Counted from the stretch's first letter, positions 27,061 to 35,487 are shown. The stretch: 64,000 nucleotides of DNA from Sphingomonadaceae bacterium (GCA_024236195.1 JACKKZ010000005.1:186001-250000); one strand, 5' to 3'. Notes: a model not told the origin generated them from the sequence alone. Numbers and translations: made by a program.

Positions 27061-28668
27061 ATGACCGCCCCCATCCTCACCACAAAACTCGACCTCGAAT
27101 CACCTGACGCGAAGGCCCGCGCTGCGCATAATCGGGCGCTGGCGCAGGAATTGCGCGCGCAGGTGGCGCAGGCGGCGCTGGGCGGGCCGGAGAAGCACCG
27201 CGAGCGGCATGTGTCGCGCGGCAAGCTCTTGCCCCGTGACCGGGTGGAGCGGTTGCTTGATCCGGGCTCACCTTTCCTCGAAGTCGGCCAGTTGGCCGCG
27301 CATGGCATGTATGAGGGCGATGTCTCGGGCGCGAGCATGATCGCCGGGATCGGGCGCGTTTCAGGTCGCCAGTGCATGATCGTGTGCAACGATCCGACGG
27401 TCAAGGGCGGGTCCTACTACCCGATGACCGTCAAGAAGCATCTGCGCGCGCAGGAGATCGCGCAGGAAAACCGCCTGCCCTGCATCTATCTCGTCGATAG
27501 CGGCGGGGCGAATTTGCCCTTCCAGGCGGAGGTATTCCCCGACCGCGACCATTTCGGGCGCATCTTCTTCAACCAGGCCAATATGTCCGCGCTGGGCATT
27601 CCCCAAATCGCCTGCGTCATGGGAAGCTGTACTGCGGGCGGGGCCTACGTCCCCGCGATGAGCGACGAGACGGTGATCGTTCGCGAACAGGGCACGATCT
27701 TCCTCGCCGGCCCGCCGCTGGTGAAGGCGGCCACGGGCGAAGAGATCAGCGCAGAGGACCTTGGGGGAGGGGACCTCCATGCGAAGAAAAGCGGCGTGGT
27801 CGATCACCTTGCGGAGAATGACGAACACGCGCTGACGATTGTGCGGGATATTGTCAGCCACCTCGGTGAGAACCCCGGACGGGCTGCGAACATCGGATTG
27901 AAGGAGCCAAGGCCCCCGAAATTCGACGCGGAAGAGCTTTATTCCATTATCCCCGAAGATGTCCGCGCGCCCTATGACGTGCATGAAGTGATCGCGCGGC
28001 TGGTGGATGGCAGCGAGTTCCACGAGTTCAAGCAGCATTATGGCAGCACGCTGGTCTGCGGCTTTGCGCATATCTGGGGGATGCCGGTGGCGATCCTTGC
28101 CAACAACGGCGTGCTGTTCAGCGAGAGCGCGCAAAAGGGCGCGCATTTCATTGAGCTCGCCTGCCAACGGCGCATCCCGCTGCTGTTCCTGCAGAATATC
28201 TCCGGCTTCATGGTCGGTGGCAAATATGAGGCGGAAGGCATTGCCAAGCATGGCGCCAAGCTGGTGACGGCGGTGGCGACCGCGCAAGTGCCCAAGATCA
28301 CCGTGGTGATCGGCGGCAGCTTCGGCGCGGGCAATTACGGCATGTGCGGCCGCGCCTATAGCCCGCGCTTCCTCTTCACCTGGCCCAATGCGCGGATTTC
28401 CGTGATGGGCGGCGAACAGGCGGCGAGTGTGCTGGCCACTGTCCACCGCGATGCGGACAAATGGACGCCGGAGGAAGCCGAGGCGTTCAAGGCCCCGATC
28501 CGCCAGAAATACGAGGATGAAGGCAACCCTTACTACGCCACTGCACGGATGTGGGATGACGGCGTGATCGACCCGGTCCAGACGCGCGACGTGCTGGGGC
28601 TGGCACTGGCGGCAACGCTGGAAGCCCCGATTGCGGAGGCACCCCGGTTCGGGGTGTTTCGGATGTGA
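27061..28668 (+). CDS. mccB: 3-methylcrotonyl-CoA carboxylase, carboxyltransferase (beta) subunit
   Basis: 535 residues, typical MccB length. Signatures include 'KLLPRDRVERLLDPGSPFLE', 'YLVDSGGANLPFQAEVFPD', 'MGSCTAGGAYVPAMSDE', 'IFLAGPPLVKAATGEE', 'VGGKYEAEGIAKHGAK' and 'MGGEQAASVLATV'. It carboxylates 3-methylcrotonyl-CoA using carboxybiotin on MccA, the step after isovaleryl-CoA dehydrogenase. It is separated from mccA by about 550 bp holding repeats and a DUF559 gene, whereas the two subunits are often adjacent. Confidence 0.93.
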   Translation: MTAPILTTKLDLESPDAKARAAHNRALAQELRAQVAQAALGGPEKHRERHVSRGKLLPRDRVERLLDPGSPFLEVGQLAAHGMYEGDVSGASMIAGIGRVSGRQCMIVCNDPTVKGGSYYPMTVKKHLRAQEIAQENRLPCIYLVDSGGANLPFQAEVFPDRDHFGRIFFNQANMSALGIPQIACVMGSCTAGGAYVPAMSDETVIVREQGTIFLAGPPLVKAATGEEISAEDLGGGDLHAKKSGVVDHLAENDEHALTIVRDIVSHLGENPGRAANIGLKEPRPPKFDAEELYSIIPEDVRAPYDVHEVIARLVDGSEFHEFKQHYGSTLVCGFAHIWGMPVAILANNGVLFSESAQKGAHFIELACQRRIPLLFLQNISGFMVGGKYEAEGIAKHGAKLVTAVATAQVPKITVVIGGSFGAGNYGMCGRAYSPRFLFTWPNARISVMGGEQAASVLATVHRDADKWTPEEAEAFKAPIRQKYEDEGNPYYATARMWDDGVIDPVQTRDVLGLALAATLEAPIAEAPRFGVFRM

Positions 28669-28680
28669 GGGTAGGGGATT

Positions 28681-28807
28681 ACCCCTCCACCACCACGTCG
28701 TGGCGGTCCCCCTCCCCGTGCCGGGGAGGTGCTTGAATGCGCGAGGCTCCACCAAAACCTCCCCGGAACGGGGAGGGGGACCAGCCGCAGGCTGGTGGAG
28801 GGGTTTT
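28681..28807. repeat. Family B repeat, head-to-head pair
   Basis: Two inverted arms: 28681-28734 (with ccccgtgccggggaggtg) and 28754-28807 (with cctccccggaacggggagg), separated by about 19 bp. Each arm holds its own small hairpin. The right arm is also the left boundary of the DUF559 gene, whose first codons are read from the repeat. Confidence 0.8.
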
Positions 28808-29228
28808 GGAGGCCGAAGACTCCGCCTTCAAAACCGCAAAGCGCGAACGGCGCTCCGGAAACCTTCCCGAAGTCCTGCTCTGGCGCGAACTGCGCAAGCG
28901 GCCCGGTGGGCACAAATTTCGTCGCCACCATCCCCTTAGTCGCCTGACGCTGGATTTCGCCTGCCTCGCCAGCAGGGTCGCTATCGAGATTGACGGCATT
29001 GCGCATGATATGGGCGACCGGCCCGAGCGTGACATGCGCCGCGACGCATATTTGCACTCGCGCGGTTTTGCGGTGCTGCGCCTGCCCGCGAAGGAAGTGC
29101 TGCGCGATCTCAACGCCGCCACCGAGGCCGTGATTGCCGCCTGCGATGCGCGAAAACCCCTCCACCCCCGGACTATTTCCGGCGGTCCCCCTCCCCGTAC
29201 CGGGGAGGTGTTTAGGAACGAGCCATGA
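28737..29228 (+). CDS. DUF559-domain (Vsr/restriction-endonuclease-like) protein
   Basis: 163 residues. The conserved core spans residues ~42-135: 'LPEVLLWRELRKR', 'HPLSRLTLDFACLASRVAIE', 'EIDGIAHD', 'RDAYLHSRGFAVLRLPAKEV'. This is the DUF559 pattern related to Vsr and other PD-(D/E)xK nucleases, with Asp in 'LDFAC' and Glu in 'IEIDG' as likely metal ligands. The first ~30 and last ~25 residues are encoded by flanking inverted repeats, so the true start may lie nearer 28830. The end overlaps the mccA start by 4 bp. Possibly the cargo of a small mobile unit; activity unknown. Confidence 0.75.
   Translation: MREAPPKPPRNGEGDQPQAGGGVLEAEDSAFKTAKRERRSGNLPEVLLWRELRKRPGGHKFRRHHPLSRLTLDFACLASRVAIEIDGIAHDMGDRPERDMRRDAYLHSRGFAVLRLPAKEVLRDLNAATEAVIAACDARKPLHPRTISGGPPPRTGEVFRNEP
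29153..29214. repeat. Family B repeat arm on the right of the DUF559 gene
   Basis: About 62 bp whose reverse complement matches 28754-28807 at both ends (cctccccggtacggggaggg ... ggtggaggggtttt). It forms the right inverted border of the DUF559 gene and ends 10 bp before the mccA start, so it also supplies the mccA leader. Confidence 0.8.
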
Positions 29229-31117
29229 TCAAATCACTACTCATCGCCAATCGGGGCGAAATTGCTTGTCGTATCATCCGCACGGCGCGGGCCATGGGGA
29301 TACGCACTATCGCGGTCTATTCGGACGCGGATGCCAAGGCGCTGCATGTGCGCTCTGCCGACGAGGCGGTGCATATCGGGCCGTCTCCGGCGGCGGAATC
29401 CTACCTAGTGGGCGAGAAGATCATCGCTGCCGCCAAGGCGACCGGGGCGGAGGCTATCCATCCCGGATATGGCTTCCTCTCGGAGAATGCGAACTTCGCG
29501 CAGGCGGTTCTGGATGCGGGGCTGGTGTGGGTCGGGCCGAAGCCGGAAAGCATCCGCGCCATGGGGCTGAAGGATGCGGCCAAGCAGCTGATGCGCAGCG
29601 CAGGCGTCCCGGTGACGCCGGGCTATGACGGGGCCGACCAGTCGCCCGAACGGCTCGCGCAGGAGGCCGAGGCGATTGGCTATCCGGTGTTGATCAAGGC
29701 TGTCGCAGGCGGCGGGGGCAAGGGGATGCGCAAGGTGGATGCGCCCGCCGATTTCGCCGCTGCCCTCGAAAGCTGCCAGCGCGAGGCGCGTGCTAGTTTT
29801 GGCAATGATGAAGTGCTGCTGGAAAAGTGGATCACCTCGCCCCGCCATATCGAAGTGCAGGTGTTTGGCGACAACCATGGCAATGTCGTCCACCTGTTCG
29901 AACGCGATTGCTCGCTCCAGCGCCGCCACCAGAAAGTGATCGAGGAAGCCCCCGCTCCCGGCATGGACGAGGCCACCCGCGAAGCAATCTGCGCCGCCGC
30001 CGTGCGCGCCGCCAAGGCGGTGGATTATGAAGGCGCGGGCACGATCGAATTCATCGCCGATGCCAGCGAAGGCCTGCGCGCCGACCGCATCTTCTTCATG
30101 GAAATGAACACTCGCCTGCAGGTGGAACACCCGGTGACAGAGGAAATCACCGGGGTCGATCTGGTGGAATGGCAGCTGCGCGTGGCGAGCGGAGAGGCGC
30201 TTCCGTTGAAGCAGGAGGAGCTGCGCATCAACGGTTGGGCGATTGAGGCGCGGCTCTACGCCGAAGACCCGGCGAAGGGGTTTTTGCCGAGCACGGGGCG
30301 GTTGGAGTGGCTCCAAGTGTCAGATTACTCAGCAAGGGTCGATACTGGCGTCGAAAAGGGCGCAGACGTCTCGCCATTCTATGACCCAATGATTGCAAAG
30401 GTCATTTGCCACGCCAAGGATCGCGATGCCGCTATCGCTGGCCTTCGCCAATCAATTGGCAATGTGCAAGTCTGGCCGGTCAAACAGAATGCGTGGTTCC
30501 TTTTCCGCTTGCTGGACCTGCCTGATTTCAAGTCAGGAAGGATGACTACAGGCTCGATAGGTGATCACTTGGAGCAACTTACCGCTTTGCCGGAACTGCC
30601 CAGTCTCTCGCTGGCACTTTATGCCGGGGACTTGCTCTACGCCGATGCGTGGGGTGACGACTATGCCAGACAGTCTGGAATTGGCGGCTTCCGTCTTAAC
30701 TCCGACCGCAAGACATCTGTGCGGTTGCTGGTCGATGGTGAAACTATCGAAGTCGATCCGGAGCTTGAGGGGGACGATCCAGTCTTTGACCTCGCGATAG
30801 GGGGCAATGCGGGAAAGTACTATTTCCGCAATGGGGCGACGTTCCATGTTCAGCCTTACCGACATGACGGCACCGGCCACCACTCCGCCGCCGACGGCGC
30901 GATCCTCGCACCCATGCCGGGCAAGGTCATCGCGGTCGATGTGGCCGAGGGCGATCACGTCACCGCTGGCCAGCGGCTGATGGTGCTGGAGGCGATGAAG
31001 ATGGAACACGCGCTCACCGCGCCCTTTGATGGCACCATCACCGGCCTCACCGCCAGCGCAGGCGCGCAGGTGCAGGTGGACGCGGTGCTCTGCGTGGTGG
31101 AGTCTGCGGAGGAGTAG
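29225..31117 (+). CDS. mccA: 3-methylcrotonyl-CoA carboxylase, biotin-carrying (alpha) subunit
   Basis: 630 residues: biotin carboxylase domain (~1-445; 'LIANRGEIACRIIRTARAMG', ATP-grasp loop 'KAVAGGGGKGMRKV', 'FMEMNTRLQVEHPVTEEITG'), a linker/BT region, then a biotinyl domain with 'EAMKMEH' (Lys592). It makes carboxybiotin from ATP and bicarbonate for MccB. The biotin carboxylase assignment is firm; the pathway rests on ivd and mccB nearby. Bases ~30310-30870 are markedly poorer in GC than the rest of the gene, yet the frame and length are intact, suggesting a recombined segment. Confidence 0.92.
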   Translation: MIKSLLIANRGEIACRIIRTARAMGIRTIAVYSDADAKALHVRSADEAVHIGPSPAAESYLVGEKIIAAAKATGAEAIHPGYGFLSENANFAQAVLDAGLVWVGPKPESIRAMGLKDAAKQLMRSAGVPVTPGYDGADQSPERLAQEAEAIGYPVLIKAVAGGGGKGMRKVDAPADFAAALESCQREARASFGNDEVLLEKWITSPRHIEVQVFGDNHGNVVHLFERDCSLQRRHQKVIEEAPAPGMDEATREAICAAAVRAAKAVDYEGAGTIEFIADASEGLRADRIFFMEMNTRLQVEHPVTEEITGVDLVEWQLRVASGEALPLKQEELRINGWAIEARLYAEDPAKGFLPSTGRLEWLQVSDYSARVDTGVEKGADVSPFYDPMIAKVICHAKDRDAAIAGLRQSIGNVQVWPVKQNAWFLFRLLDLPDFKSGRMTTGSIGDHLEQLTALPELPSLSLALYAGDLLYADAWGDDYARQSGIGGFRLNSDRKTSVRLLVDGETIEVDPELEGDDPVFDLAIGGNAGKYYFRNGATFHVQPYRHDGTGHHSAADGAILAPMPGKVIAVDVAEGDHVTAGQRLMVLEAMKMEHALTAPFDGTITGLTASAGAQVQVDAVLCVVESAEE

Positions 31118-31123
31118 CGCACG

Positions 31124-31261
31124 AAAGCCCCCTCCGCCTTTAGGGGAGGCGGTGGGGGTGGGGGCTGTCGGAGAGTAACCTGCCAGCCACATGTCCCCAC
31201 CCCGCTGCGACTAGGTGACAAGTCACCAAGTCTCGCTGCCCCTCCCCTAAAGGAGAGGGGG
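31124..31261. repeat. Palindromic intergenic repeat, family A, copy 2
   Basis: About 138 bp, bounded by aaagccccctccgccttta and its near-inverted end. The inner hairpin is ggtgacaagtcacc. It is nearly identical to copy 3 (32113-32252) in the same orientation and homologous to the inverted copy 1. It lies just after mccA. Confidence 0.85.
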
Positions 31262-31284
31262 TAAAGAGACGCAAAAGCCCTTTT

Positions 31285-31405
31285 TTTTCGCCTCGAGCCC
31301 TTCGGCAGGCTCAGGATGAACTGCCGACATTCTGTCGTCAGTCGAAAGGCAACTGCCACCGGTGTCTCGACTTCGCTTGACACGAACGGGGAAGGGGGAA
31401 GCGTG
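31285..31405. repeat. Second dispersed-repeat-like segment before the TetR gene
   Basis: Contains 'gagcccttcggcaggctcag' and 'gtctcgacttcgcttgacac', two short imperfect palindromes. From memory, similar pairs are scattered in many sphingomonad genomes. With copy 2 of family A it fills the 335-bp gap between mccA and the TetR gene; I see no reading frame in the gap. Confidence 0.5.
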
Positions 31406-31452
31406 CATTGGAGAACTTGCCCCCGCGCCCCACATCCGCCACCTAGACCGCT

Positions 31453-32109
31453 GTGAACGATCAAGCCCAAGCCCCTGAGCATCCCCCTGAAGACTGGCGC
31501 ACTGGCGCGGGGCGGGATCGGCGTGCGCGGACGCGGGCGAAGATTGTTGCTGCCGCGTTTGAGCTGTTGGGAAGCGAACACGGGCTCTACACGCGGATCG
31601 AGGATTTCGCGCAGGCAGCGGGCGTCTCTCGGCCCACCTTCTACAACCATTTCGCCGGAATGGAGGAATTGCGCGAGGCGCTGTCTTACGAAGTCACGCA
31701 TGATTTCCTGACGGCGGTGACGGAGACGATTTCCGCCAATCCCGACCCCTGCTGGCGCGCCGCCACGGCGATCCGGTTCTACCTGCACCGCGCGCGCACG
31801 GACCAGCGCTGGGCGTGGTCGATGGTCAACCTGTCTGCCAACGGACTCATCTTCGGCGCGGAAACCTATCGCCAGGCGGAGCGCACGGTGGAGGAAGGCA
31901 TGGCGGCGGGCGTGCTGGCGATCCCCTCCAGCGCCTTGGGACGCGACCTGATCCTCGGCTCCACGCTCGCCGCGATTGGTGCGATGCTGCGGCAGGATTT
32001 GCCGGAGGATTATCCGGAGCAGGTGGCGGAGCATATTTTGCTGGGGCTGGGGGTGGAGCCCGGCGTGGCGCGCGATGTGTCGCGGGCGGGGTTGCCTGCG
32101 CAGGCATGA
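31453..32109 (+). CDS. TetR-family transcriptional regulator
   Basis: 218 residues with a GTG start. The N-terminal HTH is 'RAKIVAAAFELLGSEHGLYT' then 'IEDFAQAAGVSRPTFYNHFAGMEELREAL' (core AAGVSRPTFYNHF), classical TetR. The C-terminal ligand domain is unassigned. The gene is bracketed by direct copies of repeat family A. It might control the flavoprotein-cytochrome-P450 operon that begins about 240 bp downstream on the same strand, or the leucine cluster upstream; sequence does not decide. No ribosome site is obvious before the GTG, so the start is tentative. Confidence 0.8.
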   Translation: MNDQAQAPEHPPEDWRTGAGRDRRARTRAKIVAAAFELLGSEHGLYTRIEDFAQAAGVSRPTFYNHFAGMEELREALSYEVTHDFLTAVTETISANPDPCWRAATAIRFYLHRARTDQRWAWSMVNLSANGLIFGAETYRQAERTVEEGMAAGVLAIPSSALGRDLILGSTLAAIGAMLRQDLPEDYPEQVAEHILLGLGVEPGVARDVSRAGLPAQA

Positions 32110-32112
32110 CGA

Positions 32113-32252
32113 AAAGCCCCCTCCGCCTTTAGGGGAGGGGGTTGGGGGTGGGGGCTGTCGGAGAGTAACCTGCCAGCCACACGTCCCCACCCCGCTGCGA
32201 CTAGGTGACAAGTCACCAAGTCTCGCTGCCCCTCCCCTGAAGGAGAGGGGGA
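32113..32252. repeat. Palindromic intergenic repeat, family A, copy 3
   Basis: About 140 bp, nearly identical to copy 2 across its length, including ggtgacaagtcacc and 'ctgtcggagagtaacctgcc'. It begins 4 bp after the TetR stop and, with copy 2, forms a direct-repeat bracket around that gene. Confidence 0.85.
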
Positions 32253-32351
32253 TTGTCGCGTTGATCCATCCCTCAAACAGTCATTCTTGACAGAATGTAA
32301 AAATTGAATAGCCTCCAGCGCATAACCCGCATGATCGGGAAGGGAGAGCTG

Positions 32352-32693
32352 ATGGGTATTTCCGCAAAGGGCAGGATGGCGGCTGTCATCACTGCAACGG
32401 GGCTGGGCGGCATAGTGCTGCTGGCCGGGTGCAACATGCCGGCGCAGGCGAGCCAGGGGCCGCGTCCGCCGGAGAAGATCTATGCCAAGGTTTGCGGCTA
32501 TTGCCATGGCAAGGACATCGGCCCGATCATTCGCGGCCGCGCGCTGGATACCGAACTCGTCAAATATATGGTCCGCCACGGCAAGGGCGGGATGCCCGCC
32601 TTCAAGCCGACCGAGATTTCCCCGGAAGAGCTGGACAATCTGGCCATCTGGATTTCCGAAAGCGAAGCTGATCCTGAGGAGCACGGCCAATGA
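32352..32693 (+). CDS. c-type cytochrome, lipoprotein-like, partner of the flavoprotein
   Basis: 113 residues from the ATG at 32352 with GGGAGAG upstream; earlier in-frame starts have none. The signal ends 'GIVLLAGC', a lipobox, so the protein is probably lipid-anchored in the periplasm. It has a single CxxCH haem site ('VCGYCHGKDIGP') and a likely axial Met in 'GKGGMPAFKPTEIS'. It overlaps the flavoprotein gene by 4 bp. This matches the small cytochrome subunit of 4-cresol-dehydrogenase or eugenol-hydroxylase-type flavocytochromes, which accepts electrons from the FAD subunit. Confidence 0.87.
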   Translation: MGISAKGRMAAVITATGLGGIVLLAGCNMPAQASQGPRPPEKIYAKVCGYCHGKDIGPIIRGRALDTELVKYMVRHGKGGMPAFKPTEISPEELDNLAIWISESEADPEEHGQ

Positions 32694-34315
32694 GCGGTTT
32701 TTCCCGTCGTGAAGTCATGCGCGTTGGCGCAGTTGGTTCAGCCATGGTCGCAGGTGCAGCCGTCGCCAGCCCGCTCAACGGACCGCGGATGCTGCCCGAG
32801 GAACTGGACAAGGATTCCTTCGCCGCCGCGGTGAAGGAACTGCGCGCGATTGTCGGCGATGACTGGGTTTTTGCCGATCCGGAAAGCACGGTCAGCTATC
32901 GCAAGACCTTTATCCCGGACACCAAGGGCAACCATATCCCCTCTGGCGCGGTCGCTCCGGCAAGTGTCGAGGAAGTGCAGGCGATCCTGAAAGTCGCCAA
33001 CAAATACAAGCTGCCCATGTGGCCGATCTCGACCGGCAAGAATATGGGCTATGGCTGCGCGACCCCCGCCAGCAGCGGGCAGATGGTGCTGGACCTCAAG
33101 CGCATGAACCGCATCCTCGATTTCGATGCCGAACTGGGCACGATCCTGGTCGAGCCGGGCGTCACCTATCAGGACATCCACGACTATATTGAAGAGAATG
33201 ATCTGCCTTACTGGATCGACGTGCCCACCGTCGGCCCGATTGTCTCTATGGTCGGCAACACGCTGGAGCGCGGGGTGGGCTACACCCCTTATGGCGACCA
33301 TTTCTTCATGCAATGCGGGATGGAAGTGTGCCTGGCGGATGGCACTTTGCTGAAGACCGGCATGGGCTCGATCGACAAGGGCAATACCTGGCAGGCGTTC
33401 AAATGGGGCTATGGCCCCTATCTCGATGGCATTTTCACCCAGTCGAACTTCGGCGTAGTGACCAAGCTGGGCATGTGGCTGATGCCGAAACCGCCGGTCT
33501 ATAAGCCCTTCGTCGTGCGCTATCCCAATATGGAAGATGTGGCCAAGGCGACCGATACGATCCGCCCCTTCCGCATGAACAACCTCATCCCCAATGGTGT
33601 TCTGATCATGGGCGCGCTCTACCAGTTGGCGATGTTCGAACAGCGGGCCAATCTGTCCGACACCGATGGCCCGATCCCCGATGCGATCATCAAGGCAGAG
33701 GCGGAGAAGAATGGCCTCGGCATGTGGAATGTCTATTTTGCGCTCTACGGCACGGAAGAGACGATTGCCGCGACCGAACCGATCATTCGCGGAGCCTTCG
33801 AGGCATCGGGCGGCGAAGTGCTCACTGACGAGGAAATGAACGGCAATCCCTGGTTCGAGCACCACAAGACGCTGATGCGCGGCGGGATGACGCTGGAGGA
33901 AATCGGGCTGGTCCGCTGGTGGGGTGCAGAAGGTGGTGCAGTCGCCTTTGCCCCGGTGGCCCCGGCCAAGGGTAGCGAGACCAACGGCCAAACCGAGCTC
34001 GCGAAACGGATCATGGAAAGTTACGGCTTTGACTATGCCCCGGCCTATGCGGTGGGCGGGCGCGAGCTGCACCACATCATCTTCCTGATGTTCGACCATG
34101 GCAGCGAGGATTCCTCGCAGCGCGCCGAAAAGTGCATGGAAGAGATGATTACAGAGTTTGGTGCGCGCGGCTGGGCCGCCTATCGCTCCAGCGTCTCCAC
34201 CATGGACCTCGTCGCGCAGCAATATGGCGAGGCCAATCGGGAAGTGAATGCGCGGCTGAAGGATGCGCTCGATCCGAACCACATCATTGCGCCGGGCAAG
34301 CAGGGGATCGCGTGA
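32690..34315 (+). CDS. VAO/PCMH-family FAD-dependent oxidoreductase (flavoprotein subunit)
   Basis: 541 residues. The N-terminus 'SRREVMRVGAVGSAMVAGAAVA' is a twin-arginine export signal (RR plus hydrophobic stretch). The FAD-binding PCMH domain follows: 'AVAPASVEEVQAILKVANKY', 'WPISTGKNMGYG', 'VEPGVTYQDIHDYIEEN', 'VSMVGNTLERGVGYTPYGDH'. The family includes 4-cresol dehydrogenase, vanillyl-alcohol oxidase and eugenol hydroxylase, which oxidise the benzylic carbon of 4-alkylphenols. The coupled cytochrome c indicates a dehydrogenase/hydroxylase rather than an oxidase. The site of covalent flavin attachment cannot be fixed by eye. The stop overlaps the P450 start (GTGA). Confidence 0.88.
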   Translation: MSGFSRREVMRVGAVGSAMVAGAAVASPLNGPRMLPEELDKDSFAAAVKELRAIVGDDWVFADPESTVSYRKTFIPDTKGNHIPSGAVAPASVEEVQAILKVANKYKLPMWPISTGKNMGYGCATPASSGQMVLDLKRMNRILDFDAELGTILVEPGVTYQDIHDYIEENDLPYWIDVPTVGPIVSMVGNTLERGVGYTPYGDHFFMQCGMEVCLADGTLLKTGMGSIDKGNTWQAFKWGYGPYLDGIFTQSNFGVVTKLGMWLMPKPPVYKPFVVRYPNMEDVAKATDTIRPFRMNNLIPNGVLIMGALYQLAMFEQRANLSDTDGPIPDAIIKAEAEKNGLGMWNVYFALYGTEETIAATEPIIRGAFEASGGEVLTDEEMNGNPWFEHHKTLMRGGMTLEEIGLVRWWGAEGGAVAFAPVAPAKGSETNGQTELAKRIMESYGFDYAPAYAVGGRELHHIIFLMFDHGSEDSSQRAEKCMEEMITEFGARGWAAYRSSVSTMDLVAQQYGEANREVNARLKDALDPNHIIAPGKQGIA

Positions 34316-35487
34316 CCGTTCATTCCGCCATTGAACTGCATAGCGATGCAGTGCTGGCGGACCCGTATCCGGCCTATCGCGCGCTACGCGATGCCGGGTC
34401 GGCGGTGTTGCTTGACCAGCTCGGCGTCTATTTCGTCGGGCGTTATTCCGATGTGCGCAGCGCGCTGAATGACTGGGAGAGTTTTTCCTCTGCGCGGGGC
34501 ATTGGCCTCAATCCCATTATCAACGAGGCATGGGCCGAGGCGCTGATCTGCCAGGATCCGCCCGTACACACACCGCGGCGCAAGCTGATGGATGAATCGC
34601 TCGGCCCCCGTTCGATCCGCCCGGTGGAAGACACGATCCGCGAACGCGCCGAAGCGCTGGCGGATCGGCTGGTGGCCGCGGGCCAGTTCGATGGCGTGGC
34701 CGATTTCGCGCATGATCTGCCGATAAATGTGGTGATGGACCTGATCGGCTGGCCGCAGGATATCCGCCCGAGCCTGATCGCGATTGCCGATGGCAGCTGG
34801 AATGCCGCGGGGCCAGACGGGCCGCGCATGCGCGAAGGGCTGGGGCAGTTGCAGCGCATGATGGCGCTGATCGAGGAAATCTACGATAATCGCCGGGTCG
34901 AGCCGGGCGGCTATGCCCAGCAGCTGATCGAGGCCGCCCATGCCGGACGGATCGAGCGCGAGACAGCGATTGGCATGATGGCCGGCTATATCGTCGCTGC
35001 CTTTGAAACGACGATTTCCGCAATGGCGGCGGGGCTCTATCTCTTCGCCACCAATCCGGGCGAGTGGGACAAATTGCGCGCGGACCCGAAGCTGGCGATG
35101 CAGGCGGCGAATGAGATCGTGCGGATGGAAAGCCCGCTGCAGAATTTCGGGCGTTACGTGACACGTGACACGGTGTTGTCCGATGGCAGCAGCATCCCGG
35201 CGGATAGCTGGGCGATTGTCTCCTACGCCTCCGCCAATCGCGACGAGCGGCAGTTTGCCGATCCTGACAGCTTCCGCATTGACCGCAAGGAACGCCAGAA
35301 CCTCGGCTTCGGCCACGGCCCGCACGGCTGCGCGGGGCAGGGTCTGGCGCGCATGGAACTGGCGGCGGTCTTCACCGCACTGGCAAGCCGCGTGGCGCGG
35401 ATAGAGCTGGCAGGCGATCCGGAGCGCAGCCTCAACAATGTGGCGCGCGGTTTCAGCAAGGTGCCGGTGCGGGTGGCGGCGGGTTAG
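34312..35487 (+). CDS. Cytochrome P450
   Basis: 391 residues from the GTG at 34312, overlapping the flavoprotein stop by 4 bp; a longer in-frame start at 34132 would overlap that gene by 184 bp. Soluble bacterial class I type. I-helix 'AAFETTISAM' keeps the acid-alcohol pair; ExxR is 'EIVR'; haem-Cys motif FGHGPHGCAGQG (Cys340). It needs a ferredoxin and reductase from elsewhere, since none is encoded here. Operon position suggests it hydroxylates or demethylates the same aromatic substrate series as the flavocytochrome. Confidence 0.9.
   Translation: MTVHSAIELHSDAVLADPYPAYRALRDAGSAVLLDQLGVYFVGRYSDVRSALNDWESFSSARGIGLNPIINEAWAEALICQDPPVHTPRRKLMDESLGPRSIRPVEDTIRERAEALADRLVAAGQFDGVADFAHDLPINVVMDLIGWPQDIRPSLIAIADGSWNAAGPDGPRMREGLGQLQRMMALIEEIYDNRRVEPGGYAQQLIEAAHAGRIERETAIGMMAGYIVAAFETTISAMAAGLYLFATNPGEWDKLRADPKLAMQAANEIVRMESPLQNFGRYVTRDTVLSDGSSIPADSWAIVSYASANRDERQFADPDSFRIDRKERQNLGFGHGPHGCAGQGLARMELAAVFTALASRVARIELAGDPERSLNNVARGFSKVPVRVAAG

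Noticed and set aside
27361..28755. 464-codon minus-strand open frame opposite mccB
   Set aside because: mccB is certain from motifs; the antisense translation is His/Arg-rich and featureless.
26818..29214. Possible CRISPR array from repeated GC-rich units
   Set aside because: Units are palindromic, unequal in spacing, in mixed orientation and separated by genes; no cas genes in the window.
32738..34282. 514-codon minus-strand open frame opposite the VAO-family flavoprotein
   Set aside because: Same reason: antisense shadow in a GC-rich gene; frames opposite 34384-35514, 43857-45236 and 53029-54282 were rejected likewise.
34132..34311. Upstream extension of the P450 gene to an ATG at 34132
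   Set aside because: Would overlap the flavoprotein gene by 184 bp with a non-P450 N-terminus; the GTG at 34312 gives normal length and GTGA coupling.
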